Assembly: GCA_037190485.1 (NCBI GenBank)
Contig: JBBCJB010000001.1
Span: 1-64,000, forward strand
DNA from: Parapedobacter sp037190485
GTDB taxonomy: Bacteria > Bacteroidota > Bacteroidia > Sphingobacteriales > Sphingobacteriaceae
Length of the DNA stretch: 64,000 nucleotides
Reading direction: 5' to 3'
Shown: positions 23,937 to 32,583 of the stretch, in pieces
Position numbering within the stretch: the first letter of the stretch is position 1
Layout: the number at the start of each line of letters is the position of its first letter
Notes under the pieces: model-generated
Database searches by the model: none
The model's input: only the letters and a program-made list of their open reading frames with translations
Told to the model about the DNA's origin: nothing
Translations under genes and position numbers: made by a program

Positions 23937-25154
23937 TTATCGATCCACTTCTCCCAAAACGATATCGATAGACCCCAATATCGCAATCAAATCGGCGATA
24001 AGGACACCCCGCGAAAGCGCAGGCAAGACAGAAAGGTTGCTGAAACTCGGCCCCCGTGCCTTTACGCGCTTGGGGATGTCCGACTTTTCCTGCGTAACGA
24101 AGTAAAAACCGAGTTCTCCCTTCGGGTTCTCCGCACGCACGTAATAATCCTGTGCCTTCAGGTTCACTTTTTTCGGGACCAGCGCTCGGGGGTCGAAGTC
24201 GGCCGTTCGCTTCAAGTCATGGCGCAAGCGCTGCAGGGATTGCTCCACGATCCGCACCGATTCCCTGATTTCATCGACACGGACCTTGAATCGGTCCCAG
24301 CAATCCCCCACCTTTCCCATCTCCCCCTTCCCCACCGGGATATCGAATTCGATTTCCGGGTAGACGGAGTAACCATCGATACGCCGCAAATCCCATTTGA
24401 TGCCCGAAGCGCGCAGCATCGGGCCGGAACAGCCGTAATTGATGGCGACATCGGCCGGCAGCACGCCGATATTCGCCGTGCGTGAGATGAAAATCCGGTT
24501 CTGCGTGAGCAACTCGTCCAACTCGTCTATCTTGGGGCCGAAGTAACGGACGAACTCGAGGCAACGGTCTTCAAACCCCACCGGCAGGTCGTAGAATAAC
24601 CCACCCACCCAGATGTAATTGTAGAGCATCCGCGAGCCGGAGGCCCACTCGAGCATGTTCATGATGTGCTCGCGATCACGGAAGCACCACATGAACGGCG
24701 TGAACGCACCGATATCGATGCCATAGGTGCCGATGGCGATGAGGTGCGAGGCGATGCGATTGAGCTCGCATACCAACACACGGATGTATTCCACGCGTTT
24801 GGGGATACGCTGGTCTATGCCCAACATACGCTCCACGCCCATCACGAACGCGTGGCTGTTGTTCATGGACGCGAGATAGTCCATCCGATCCGTGAACGGG
24901 ATGGTCTTTCCGTAGTTCATCGATTCGGCATGCTTCTCGAAACAGCGGTGCAAATAGCCAAGGTGCGGGATCACTTCCTTGACCAATTCGCCGTCGGTAA
25001 CCAGTTGCAACCGCAGCACCCCATGCGTGGACGGGTGCTGCGGCCCCATGTTGATGACCATCTCTTCCGCACCGATAGCGGCCAGCCGTGCTTCGAGGGC
25101 GCGCTGCGCGCCCTGATACGGTTTATCCACGGATACCTGTGCAGCTGCCGTCAT
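23937..25154 (-). CDS. nuoD: NADH-quinone oxidoreductase subunit D (49-kDa type)
   Basis: A 405-aa protein (MTAAAQVSVDKPYQG). The family signature MGPQHPSTHGVLRLQL lies at about 36-51, followed by HLGYLHRCFEKHAE, GAFTPFMWCFRDRE and the C-terminal SFSNLSVLPALSRGVLIADL, whose Asp-rich end (ILGSIDIVLGEVDR) is complete. It forms part of the quinone-binding arm of complex I. It overlaps nuoC by 4 nt. No nuoE or later gene follows; the next gene is SNF2. Motifs are intact, so it looks functional. Confidence 0.96.
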   Translation of the reverse strand: MTAAAQVSVDKPYQGAQRALEARLAAIGAEEMVINMGPQHPSTHGVLRLQLVTDGELVKEVIPHLGYLHRCFEKHAESMNYGKTIPFTDRMDYLASMNNSHAFVMGVERMLGIDQRIPKRVEYIRVLVCELNRIASHLIAIGTYGIDIGAFTPFMWCFRDREHIMNMLEWASGSRMLYNYIWVGGLFYDLPVGFEDRCLEFVRYFGPKIDELDELLTQNRIFISRTANIGVLPADVAINYGCSGPMLRASGIKWDLRRIDGYSVYPEIEFDIPVGKGEMGKVGDCWDRFKVRVDEIRESVRIVEQSLQRLRHDLKRTADFDPRALVPKKVNLKAQDYYVRAENPKGELGFYFVTQEKSDIPKRVKARGPSFSNLSVLPALSRGVLIADLIAILGSIDIVLGEVDR

Positions 25155-25660
25155 TTGATCGCTATGCCATGGTAGGTGGCGGCCTCTTGGTAGTCTTTGC
25201 GCAGCGGATATCCTTCCCAGTCGTCCGGAAGCAGGATGCGCCTGAGGTCCGGGTGGCCGTCGAAATAGATGCCCATCAGGTCAAAGGCTTCGCGTTCATG
25301 CCAATCCGCCGTACGCCATACCGACGCGACGCTGGGCAACGTGGGCAAATTTTCCAATCGGCGATCGTTCTCGATAACCACCTTGAGCGTGAGCTGATGC
25401 CCATGCGGGATCGAGGCCAGGTGATAGACCACCGTGAATGTGCCGGCACCCGGCCCATCGTCGACGGCGCTGAGGCACGACAGGAAATCGAAATACGTCT
25501 CTTCATGGTCTCGCAGGAAAAGACAGGTTTGCGGCAATAGGTCTGCCGGAACCAACAACGCGGGCTGCAATCCAGCATGTTCCGCCGCCACCACCGCGCG
25601 ATTGCCGAACGCGGTCTCCAACAACTCGATTATCCGTGTGATTTCCATCGCTCGCTGCAT
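25151..25660 (-). CDS. nuoC: NADH-quinone oxidoreductase subunit C (30-kDa type)
   Basis: A 169-aa protein when started at ATG 25660, which overlaps the pdxH stop as TAATG; a second ATG at 25648 (MEITRIIELLETAFG) is almost as good. The 30-kDa signature is near the C-terminus: ADWHEREAFDLMGIYFDGHPDLRRILLPDDWEG, quoted as ADWHEREAFDLMGI and HPDLRRILLPDDWEG, then PLRKDY. It helps join the NADH arm to the membrane arm of complex I. Coupled to nuoD by an ATGA overlap. No nuoA or nuoB lies upstream. Confidence 0.95.
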   Translation of the reverse strand: MQRAMEITRIIELLETAFGNRAVVAAEHAGLQPALLVPADLLPQTCLFLRDHEETYFDFLSCLSAVDDGPGAGTFTVVYHLASIPHGHQLTLKVVIENDRRLENLPTLPSVASVWRTADWHEREAFDLMGIYFDGHPDLRRILLPDDWEGYPLRKDYQEAATYHGIAIK

Positions 25661-26313
25661 TAGGGCGCCAACCTCGTGATCTGCCAGCCGCCATCGGTTT
25701 GCCGGCGGTAACATAGCCGGTCGTGCAGCCTGTTACCGCGCCCCTGCCAAAACTCCATCGTATCGGGCACAAGCGTGTAACCGCCCCAATGGTCAGGTCG
25801 CGGGATCGTTTCGGCATCCTTGTATCGGTGTTCCAATTCGGCGAGTCGTTCGTCAAGCGACTCGCGACTGGCGATTTCGGCACTTTGGGGGGAAGCGACC
25901 GCGCCCAACTGGCTCCCTTTCGGCCGGGAATGGAAATAGCTATCGGACAGGTGCGACGGCATTCGCTCCACACGGCCGACTACGCGTACCTGGCGCTGCA
26001 ATTCGGGCCAGAAAAACAGCATGGCCGCCTGGGGATTGGCCAGCAACTCCTGACCTTTCCGGCTTTCGTAGTTGGTGAAAAAACCCAACCCTGTATCATC
26101 CAACCGTTTGAGCAACACCACGCGCGACGAGGGCACCCCTTGATCGGAAACCGTAGACAACACCAGCGCATTGGGCTCCATGACGCGCCTTTCGATCGCT
26201 TCGTCAAACCACCGCCTGAATTGCGCCATCGGGTCGGCGGAAAGCCCCGCCTCATCCAACTGGCCTAGCTCGTAAGACACCCGGATGTCCGCTATATCGG
26301 TCTTTTGCGTCAT
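25660..26313 (-). CDS. pdxH: Pyridoxamine 5'-phosphate oxidase
   Basis: A 217-aa FMN enzyme (MTQKTDIADIRVSY). Motifs: PNALVLSTVSDQGVPSSRVVLLK (in parts), FFTNYESRKGQELLANPQAAMLFFW (in parts), and the C-terminal RLHDRLCYRR-x-GGWQITRLAP, which is the flavin and substrate pocket. It makes pyridoxal 5'-phosphate from the pyridoxamine or pyridoxine form. It starts 1 nt after the M48 gene stops and overlaps nuoC, an unusual set of neighbours. PLP enzymes in the window include cysteine desulfurase and the Cys/Met enzyme. Confidence 0.96.
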   Translation of the reverse strand: MTQKTDIADIRVSYELGQLDEAGLSADPMAQFRRWFDEAIERRVMEPNALVLSTVSDQGVPSSRVVLLKRLDDTGLGFFTNYESRKGQELLANPQAAMLFFWPELQRQVRVVGRVERMPSHLSDSYFHSRPKGSQLGAVASPQSAEIASRESLDERLAELEHRYKDAETIPRPDHWGGYTLVPDTMEFWQGRGNRLHDRLCYRRQTDGGWQITRLAP

Positions 26314-26314
26314 T

Positions 26315-27127
26315 TCACTTCTTGTAGTGTCCCATGGCTTCGGGGATCAACCGCTGGATATTGTTGATGCGCCGGGCATCGCTGGGGTGCGTGCTCAGGA
26401 ACTCCGGCGGGGCACCCCCGCCCTGCGATTGCTTGGCTTGGGCCATGCGTTCCCAAAAGCCAACCGCTTCATTGGGGTCGTATCCAGCCATGGCCATGAA
26501 CACCAGGCCCAGCCGATCCGCTTCGCTCTCCTGGTTTCGCGAATAGTTGAGCAACGCCAGTTGGCCACCGAGTCCATACGCCGTATTCAATACGGCTCGC
26601 GTCGTATTGGATCGCTCGGCCGTGGCGACATCCACGGCCACGCCCCCAGCCTGCGCAATGATCGATTGCGACATGCGTTCGGCCGAATGCTTTGCGATGG
26701 CATGGGCGATTTCGTGCCCCATCACGGTCGCCAAACCGGCCTCCGTCTTCGTTACCGGCAGGATACCGGTGTAGATCGCGACCTTGCCACCCGGCATGCA
26801 CCACGCGTTGATCTGATCTTCCTGGATGAGATTGAACTCCCAATTGAAATCATACTGATCGCCATAGCCGTTTTCCTGCAGGAAACGGTTGACGGCAGCG
26901 GCGATATTCTTCCCCACGCGCTGCACCTGCTGGGCCTGTGCCGTTCCCTTCACGACCTTCGTTTTGGAATCGCCCAACAGGTCTTTGTAGGCCAATGCGG
27001 CCTGTTGCTGGATTTCGGACTCATTCACCAGGCTCAATTGCCTGCGTCCCGTCAGCGGCACCGTTGCACACGAGGCAACGAGCGCCACGATCACTGAAAA
27101 ACTGATACTCTTAACAATCGGTTTCAT
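26315..27127 (-). CDS. Lipoprotein M48 metalloprotease
   Basis: A 270-aa protein started at ATG 27127. The signal ends in a lipobox (IVALVASC) with Cys at about 19, so it is lipid-anchored. The zinc site is HEIAH (in ATVMGHEIAHAIAKHSAER), with the third ligand Glu in ESEADRLG, and the domain ends near THPSDARRI. Peptidase M48 family members (BepA/LoiP-like) degrade misfolded envelope proteins in the periplasm. The much longer open frame to 27658 runs over plsY and is not used. pdxH starts directly after. Confidence 0.93.
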   Translation of the reverse strand: MKPIVKSISFSVIVALVASCATVPLTGRRQLSLVNESEIQQQAALAYKDLLGDSKTKVVKGTAQAQQVQRVGKNIAAAVNRFLQENGYGDQYDFNWEFNLIQEDQINAWCMPGGKVAIYTGILPVTKTEAGLATVMGHEIAHAIAKHSAERMSQSIIAQAGGVAVDVATAERSNTTRAVLNTAYGLGGQLALLNYSRNQESEADRLGLVFMAMAGYDPNEAVGFWERMAQAKQSQGGGAPPEFLSTHPSDARRINNIQRLIPEAMGHYKK

Positions 27128-27207
27128 CTGTCTATGTTTTAACTTGCGGCCTACAACATCCATTCCTTGCGTAATAAAGCAATATATATGCCGAATTCGT
27201 CCCGGCA

Positions 27208-27858
27208 TCACCGCTTGGCCCGCTTGCCGAATAGGTACACCTTCGATTCCTTGCCCTTCAACAAACGCTCGATGTTCTTTTGGTGGGTGATCAAGATCAA
27301 CACACAGATGCAAATCCCATAAAGCAATACGGACTTGACCGATGTATGGAAAAGAAAGACAATGCTGAAGGGGAATGCGAATCCAGCGCTGATGGAGCTT
27401 AGCGATACGTAATGCGTGAGCAGCAAGACCACGACGAACACGGTGACACAAACCAAGGCGGCCTGGAAATGCACGGCCAATATCATCCCGAACAACGTGG
27501 CGACACCTTTGCCCCCCCTGAAACCCGCGAATACCGGAAAAAGATGCCCCACCACGGCGATTACGCCCAGGGCAAGTTGATAGTTCACGAATTGGGCCGC
27601 CGCTTGGGGGCCTGTGACCGACGGACCGACAAAATAGGCCAGGTTGGTTGCCGTCCACCCCTTGAGGATATCAATGAGCATCACCGCCACACCGGCCTTG
27701 GTGCCCAGTACCCGGAAGGTATTCGTAGCCCCGGCATTGCCACTGCCATATTCGCGCACGTCCACGCCGTAAAACGACTGTCCAAGCCATACCGCCGTTG
27801 GAATGGATCCAAACAGATAGGCGAGCACCACCGCCCCCAACAGATACATCGAAATCAT
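27208..27858 (-). CDS. plsY: Glycerol-3-phosphate acyltransferase PlsY
   Basis: A 216-aa membrane protein (MISMYLLGAVVLAYLFGSIPT). Five hydrophobic segments alternate with the three PlsY motifs: GSGNAGATNTFRVLG, then VVGHLFPVFAGFRGGKGVAT (split here into VVGHLFPVFAGF and RGGKGVAT), and a final Lys-rich tail (HQKNIERLLKGKE). It acylates glycerol-3-phosphate from acyl-phosphate, the first step of phospholipid synthesis. It overlaps nadC by 4 nt (ATGA). A start at 27849 is also possible. Confidence 0.95.
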   Translation of the reverse strand: MISMYLLGAVVLAYLFGSIPTAVWLGQSFYGVDVREYGSGNAGATNTFRVLGTKAGVAVMLIDILKGWTATNLAYFVGPSVTGPQAAAQFVNYQLALGVIAVVGHLFPVFAGFRGGKGVATLFGMILAVHFQAALVCVTVFVVVLLLTHYVSLSSISAGFAFPFSIVFLFHTSVKSVLLYGICICVLILITHQKNIERLLKGKESKVYLFGKRAKR

Positions 27859-28721
27859 GAATCGCCCGTTAACTTCGCCTTTAAACTCATATCCAGGCTT
27901 TTGACCGAATGGGTAAGCGCGCCGATGGAGACGTAATCGACCCCTGCTTCCGCATATTCCCGTATGTTTCCTTCGGTGATGCCGCCCGAAGCCTCCGTGA
28001 CGAAACGCCCATCGATCAGCGCTACCGCTTGGCCGACGGCTTTCGGACTGAAATTATCCAGCATGATCCGTTCAACCCGGCCCACGTCCAATACCTGCTT
28101 CAATTCATCGAGGCCCCTGACCTCGACTTCGATGGCGATGGGTTGCGCCAACGCATCCCGGTAACGATTCGCCCGCTCGATGGCTTCCCGGATACCGCCC
28201 GCGTAGTCGACGTGATTGTCCTTGATCAACAGCATGTCGTACAGGCCGAACCGGTGGTTCACGCCGCCACCCAACACCACGGCCTTCTTCTCCAAAAAGC
28301 GCAAGAGCGGCGTGGTCTTGCGCGTATCCAACACCTTCGTCCGGGTACCGGCCAACAGGCTCACCAACCGTTGGGCATAGGTGGCGATACCACTCATCCG
28401 CTGCATGATGTTGAGCAGCAACCGCTCCGCCATCAGGATGCTGTGTATGCTACCGGTCACCTCCAATACGACATCGCCGTTTTCAACCAGCTGCCCATCC
28501 GCGATGGATACCGCGACGTCCAGGTTTCCGTCGACTTGGCCCAATACGGCAAGTGCTTCCTCGACACCGGCCAATATGCCGCGTTCCTTAATGATCAACC
28601 GGGCCACCCCCATCTTACCCTGTGGGATGGTCGCCAGCGAGGTATGATCGCCTGCACCGATGTCTTCGGCAAGCGCCGCCGCAATGAAGCGGCTAAGCCG
28701 ATCGCTTTCTTCCTGAGTCAT
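27855..28721 (-). CDS. nadC: Nicotinate-nucleotide pyrophosphorylase (carboxylating)
   Basis: A 288-aa protein. The N-terminal half carries DHTSLATIPQGK and KERGILAG; the barrel carries LLNIMQRMSGIATYAQ, TRKTTPLLRFLEKKAV and GGVNHRFGLYDMLLIKDNH (quoted in two parts), ending with EASGGI and GVDYVSIGALTHSVKSLDMSLK. It turns quinolinate and PRPP into nicotinate mononucleotide in NAD synthesis. It is the first gene of a nadC-plsY pair that overlap by 4 nt. nadA and nadB are not in the window. Confidence 0.96.
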   Translation of the reverse strand: MTQEESDRLSRFIAAALAEDIGAGDHTSLATIPQGKMGVARLIIKERGILAGVEEALAVLGQVDGNLDVAVSIADGQLVENGDVVLEVTGSIHSILMAERLLLNIMQRMSGIATYAQRLVSLLAGTRTKVLDTRKTTPLLRFLEKKAVVLGGGVNHRFGLYDMLLIKDNHVDYAGGIREAIERANRYRDALAQPIAIEVEVRGLDELKQVLDVGRVERIMLDNFSPKAVGQAVALIDGRFVTEASGGITEGNIREYAEAGVDYVSIGALTHSVKSLDMSLKAKLTGDS

Positions 28722-28859
28722 CCATCATCAAATAAAAAGAAGGCACTGAATAGTCAACACCTCCCAGTGTGCATACGAAGGGCACGCACACACCGTTAAT
28801 GCTGCTAAGATGGCTATTTAAAACAAAATAACGCGAATAAAATTAAAAATTGGTTTGGG

Positions 28860-29267
28860 CTAGTAGATCGTTTCCACCCGGAATTCCGTGACCAGGAAGG
28901 CATTATCGTTATTGGTTAGCTTATAGGAAACCCTGAATGTCTCCTTGGCCGTTTCGAGGTTGAGCACCACGTACCTGAAATTGGGGTTGGAGTCCAGCCG
29001 ATGCGCCATTTTCACCTGGGTCGGCGGATTCCTGGTGAAAAATTCCCGCAGGATGATTTCCGCCTGTACGCGTGAGTACATCCCTTCATCATTCAGCAGC
29101 GTCATGTTTACCGTGGAGGAGAAATACTTCGAAAGCTCTTTTGTATTGGCGCTCTTGATGCACGAGGCAATGTCATCGATTACGTCGTTCATGTTCGCCA
29201 GGCTGACCGCCACGAACATGCTCATCGCCACTACCATCCCCACCTTCTTGATCGCCCTGACTCCCAT
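28860..29267 (-). CDS. DUF4783 protein
   Basis: A 135-aa exported protein (MGVRAIKKVGMVVAMSMFVAVSLA is the leader, quoted only in part here as MVVAMSMFVAVSLA). The mature part has the DUF4783 pattern typical of Bacteroidota: IASCIKSANTKELSKYFS, VNMTLLNDEGMYS, QAEIILREFFTRNPP, and the NTF2-like end FRVSYKLTNNDNAFLVTEFRVE (quoted as FRVSYKLTNN). It is thought to adopt a cone-like NTF2 fold; function is unknown. It stands alone, with 138 bp to nadC, in which I see no further gene. Confidence 0.85.
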   Translation of the reverse strand: MGVRAIKKVGMVVAMSMFVAVSLANMNDVIDDIASCIKSANTKELSKYFSSTVNMTLLNDEGMYSRVQAEIILREFFTRNPPTQVKMAHRLDSNPNFRYVVLNLETAKETFRVSYKLTNNDNAFLVTEFRVETIY

Positions 29268-29441
29268 TACCTGTACTGTATTTGTTTATCCAAATCCAAT
29301 TAGTTAATCATCCAAACCTGGTACCAAGCGATGTACAACATGTAGATTTTTTCATACAACTGTTACGCGATCACGGTACCCCAATTCTCCGAATAGGATA
29401 TAGCTAAAAACATGCCATATTTTTTTCCATGTTAAAAACGC

Positions 29442-29449
29442 TATCTTTG
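29442..29449 (+). promoter_or_regulatory. -7 box directly before gpmI
   Basis: TATCTTTG ends 4 nt before the GTG start at 29454, again predicting a leaderless mRNA. Confidence 0.65.
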
Positions 29450-29453
29450 CACC

Positions 29454-30995
29454 GTGAACACCGAAAAAAACACCGAAAAGAAAGTAGCGCTTATCATCTT
29501 GGACGGCTTGGGTTATGGCAGGGAAGATGACACCAATGCCGTTCGTGCGGCCCACACGCCGTTCCTGGATAAATTGTTGGCCGAGTGGCCGCATTCGAGG
29601 CTTGCCGCGTCCGGCGAAGCGGTAGGGCTCCCTGAAGGCCAGATGGGCAATTCCGAAGTGGGCCACATGAACCTGGGTGCCGGGCGGGTGGTTTACCAAG
29701 AACTCGGACGGATCCACAAAGCGGTCGGCGAAGGCGAATTCACCCGAAACGCGATCTTGCAAGACGCGTTCAGCTATGCGAAGGCCAACGGAAAGCGCGT
29801 GCATTTCATTGGGCTCCTGTCTGATGGGGGCGTACACGCACACACCAGCCACCTCAAGGGATTGTGCGACGCAGCGAAACTGGCGGGTTTAGCGAACGAT
29901 GTATTCGTGCACGCATTCTTGGACGGCCGGGACACCGACCCCAATTCCGGCATCGGTTACGTATCGGATATCGAGCGATTCCTGCAAAACAGCGCAGGCC
30001 GATTGGCCTCGGTCATCGGCCGTTACTACGCCATGGATCGCGATAATCGCTGGGAACGCGTGAAACAGGCCTACGACCTCTTGGTGCACGGCGTCGGTGA
30101 ACCCGCGCTTGACCTAACGGCGGCCGTCCAACGATCCTACGACGCGGGTGTAACCGATGAATTCGTCAAACCCATCGTCAAGACCGACAGCCATGGCGCG
30201 CCCATTGCAACGATAACCGATGGCGACGTGGTGGTTTGCTTCAACTTCCGCACCGACCGCGGGCGCGAGATCACCGTTGCGCTCACCCAACGCGCTTTCC
30301 CCGATTACGGGATGCAGCCCTTGGCACTGCGGTACCTGACCATGACCACCTATGACGAGACGTTTGCCGGCGTTGGGGTGCTTTTCCTGAAGGACAACCT
30401 GACGAACACGCTGGGCGAAACACTCGAAGCCGCGGGCAAGACGCAGACCCGCATCGCGGAAACGGAAAAATACCCGCACGTCACGTTCTTCTTTTCCGGA
30501 GGCCGGGAGGACGCGTTTCGGGGCGAACACCGCATACTGATCCAATCGCCCAAGGTGGCCACCTACGACCTGCAGCCCGAAATGAGCGCCCAAGGCGTTG
30601 CCGATGCGATATGCGCGGACATGGACGTTCGCCAACCGGGTTTCATCTGCCTCAACTTCGCCAACCCGGATATGGTAGGCCATACGGGTGTATTCCAGGC
30701 CGTTGTCAAGGCCGTCGAGACGGTAGACCGGTGTGCCGAACAGGTGGTTGAATGCGGCCTTCGCCATGGATATTCGTTCATCATCATCGCCGACCACGGC
30801 AATGCCGAATTCATGGTCAATGCAGACGGTTCCGTGAATACCGCGCATACCACCAACCTGGTGCCTTGTATCCTGATCGATAACCACTACCACGCCATAG
30901 CTGACGGAAAACTAGGCGACATCGCTCCAACTGTACTGAAGATCATGGGATTGCCCATTCCAGCGGAAATGACGGGGAATGTATTGGTTTCGTAG
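29454..30995 (+). CDS. gpmI: 2,3-bisphosphoglycerate-independent phosphoglycerate mutase
   Basis: A 513-aa protein starting at GTG 29454; no ATG lies nearby and the promoter box 4 nt upstream supports this start. The catalytic Ser is in PEGQMGNSEVGHMN (about residue 67), the first metal site is in LIILDGLGYG, and the second set includes NFANPDMVGHTG and IIADHGNAE. It interconverts 3- and 2-phosphoglycerate in glycolysis and gluconeogenesis with two Mn ions. The downstream lipoprotein gene overlaps its 3' end by 17 nt. Confidence 0.96.
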   Translation: MNTEKNTEKKVALIILDGLGYGREDDTNAVRAAHTPFLDKLLAEWPHSRLAASGEAVGLPEGQMGNSEVGHMNLGAGRVVYQELGRIHKAVGEGEFTRNAILQDAFSYAKANGKRVHFIGLLSDGGVHAHTSHLKGLCDAAKLAGLANDVFVHAFLDGRDTDPNSGIGYVSDIERFLQNSAGRLASVIGRYYAMDRDNRWERVKQAYDLLVHGVGEPALDLTAAVQRSYDAGVTDEFVKPIVKTDSHGAPIATITDGDVVVCFNFRTDRGREITVALTQRAFPDYGMQPLALRYLTMTTYDETFAGVGVLFLKDNLTNTLGETLEAAGKTQTRIAETEKYPHVTFFFSGGREDAFRGEHRILIQSPKVATYDLQPEMSAQGVADAICADMDVRQPGFICLNFANPDMVGHTGVFQAVVKAVETVDRCAEQVVECGLRHGYSFIIIADHGNAEFMVNADGSVNTAHTTNLVPCILIDNHYHAIADGKLGDIAPTVLKIMGLPIPAEMTGNVLVS

Positions 30996-31542
30996 GCCAT
31001 GCGTCGTATATGCCAGCTATGCGCTCCTGCTATCGGTGATGTCGTGCACCGGTACCGGCCAGGTAAGCGATGCCCGGACGGTGACGGATTCCCCTGCCTA
31101 TTTCAGCTTGGCGAAGTATTTCGACTCGGAAGCGCAACGCCTCCACCTTCGCAATCGCCTCGTCACCAAAACGGTATCGAAGAACGGTGAAAGGGAAAGC
31201 CACGCGATACGGATCGGCAATTGGCAGAACGAGTTGGCGCTCTTTATCGATTCTGAAATCAATAAACCCGCTTGGCGGGCGAGTTACCGCGTAGATAGCC
31301 TGGACGACCGCATTACCTATACCAGCCTCGATTCGACACTGCGAACCCAACGCATCACCGTCGAGACGAAGGCCGATGGCTCGGTCAAACGCATATCCGT
31401 ACACAATCGGGTGGCCAACATGCTCTATCGATCCGATGAACGGCTCGACTATCATCCAGACTCGTTGTATCGAATAGACAAACACCAGCGGGTACGCGTG
31501 ATCGGCACGAGCCGGTACACCGTGAGCGGGGTGTTTAATTAA
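30979..31542 (+). CDS. Lipoprotein of unknown function
   Basis: A 187-aa protein (MYWFRRPCVVYASYALLLS) with a lipobox (SVMSC) around residue 23. It starts inside the last codons of gpmI, so it is translationally coupled. The mature part has no recognisable motif; it is rich in beta-strand-like alternating residues (RYTVSG, YRVDSLDDRI) and may be a small beta-sandwich. The upstream overlap makes the ATG at 30979 the only practical start. Family not recognised. Confidence 0.7.
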   Translation: MYWFRRPCVVYASYALLLSVMSCTGTGQVSDARTVTDSPAYFSLAKYFDSEAQRLHLRNRLVTKTVSKNGERESHAIRIGNWQNELALFIDSEINKPAWRASYRVDSLDDRITYTSLDSTLRTQRITVETKADGSVKRISVHNRVANMLYRSDERLDYHPDSLYRIDKHQRVRVIGTSRYTVSGVFN

Positions 31543-32188
31543 GATTGTCGCGGTATACCTTGGCTTTCTTGATTTCCGTTTGGATATCCTTTTTGTCTGG
31601 CGTGATGGTGAGCACGTGCTCGAAATCCGAGATGCATTTTTCGTAAGCATCGGTCGCGATGGCCTTGTCATAGTTCGCCGTTCCGGTCGTGCCGCGCAAG
31701 ATGCCCAGGTCCCGATAGGCGATCCCCCGATTTTGATAGTACTTGACATCGCCGGCATTCATTTCGATCGCCTTTGTGTAATCGGCGATGGCTGCATTCA
31801 GCATCTTTTCCCGGTTGGCCGAGCTCGTTTTGGTATCGGTCTGTACGGCCAACGTATTGCTGGCCTTGCCCCGATAGTAATAGGCGGATTCGTGGTCCGG
31901 GCGAAGTTGCACGACCTTGCCGAAAGACTCCAGTGCCTTCTTGTAATCCCCGATCTGATACTGCGAGTAGCCGAGCATATACATCACGTCAGGATCATTG
32001 GATTCGGCGGGCAGTGCCTTCTGCAGGTGACCCGCAGCGGCCTTGAAGTCGCCGTCTATCAATGCCTTCTGCCCTAATCGCACATTGGGATTACTTGGCG
32101 CCGTCTCGGTGGTTTGGGCGCTTGCCATCGATACCGTAAAACAAACGAGTCCACCTGCGACGATCCGTTTCGCGTTTCTAAAAAACAT
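31535..32188 (-). CDS. Exported tetratricopeptide-repeat protein
   Basis: A 217-aa protein started at ATG 32188 (MFFRNAKRIVAGG), where a signal peptide ends near SMASAQ; the longer start at 32209 adds seven residues. TPR pairs: NPNVRLGQKALIDGDFKAAAGHL, DPDVMYMLGYSQYQIGDYKKALESF (each quoted in its key half as ALIDGDFKAAAGHL and YSQYQIGDYKKALESF), ESAYYYRGKA and YQNRGIAYRDLGI. It ends with a Lys-rich helix. It probably holds other envelope proteins. It converges with the lipoprotein gene, overlapping it by 8 nt. Confidence 0.85.
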   Translation of the reverse strand: MFFRNAKRIVAGGLVCFTVSMASAQTTETAPSNPNVRLGQKALIDGDFKAAAGHLQKALPAESNDPDVMYMLGYSQYQIGDYKKALESFGKVVQLRPDHESAYYYRGKASNTLAVQTDTKTSSANREKMLNAAIADYTKAIEMNAGDVKYYQNRGIAYRDLGILRGTTGTANYDKAIATDAYEKCISDFEHVLTITPDKKDIQTEIKKAKVYRDNLN

Positions 32189-32292
32189 ATTCAATCTGTC
32201 TGTTTCCATTACATTTCAATTACACTGGCGGCAGGTGCTTTACGACACGCGCACCGCAAGCCATCGTGCCCAGTACCGCAATTACCGTGCTA

Positions 32293-32300
32293 CAAACTTA
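32293..32300 (-). promoter_or_regulatory. -7 box upstream of the TPR gene
   Basis: CAAACTTA is TAAGTTTG on the minus strand, about 105 nt upstream of ATG 32188. The rest of 32210-32583 holds no gene; it contains the divergent leaders of this gene and lon. Confidence 0.55.
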
Positions 32301-32583
32301 GTCATATTTACATTCAAATGCAATGTGCCGCCGTGTGGCGCCCGGAATCGATAATTTTTATTATTTCGAAATCGTTATTCTAGATAAATTTATACCTTAG
32401 CGCATTACGTGTGCAGGACGCAACCGGGCCGTCAAGTCCCTAAGGCTGACTTTTTTTCAGCAAGCCCAACGGAAATTGTTATTGGCACAGGCATTGCAAA
32501 TACCTACAGCGGCACCGACCGGGGCAAGTGCGGATAATTACCGCTGCCAATGTGTCGTTGCAATTAGACGAAAAAGAATATTC

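Noticed and set aside
26315..27658. Long upstream start of the M48 gene
   Set aside because: The extension covers plsY on the same strand; the lipobox after ATG 27127 gives the natural start.
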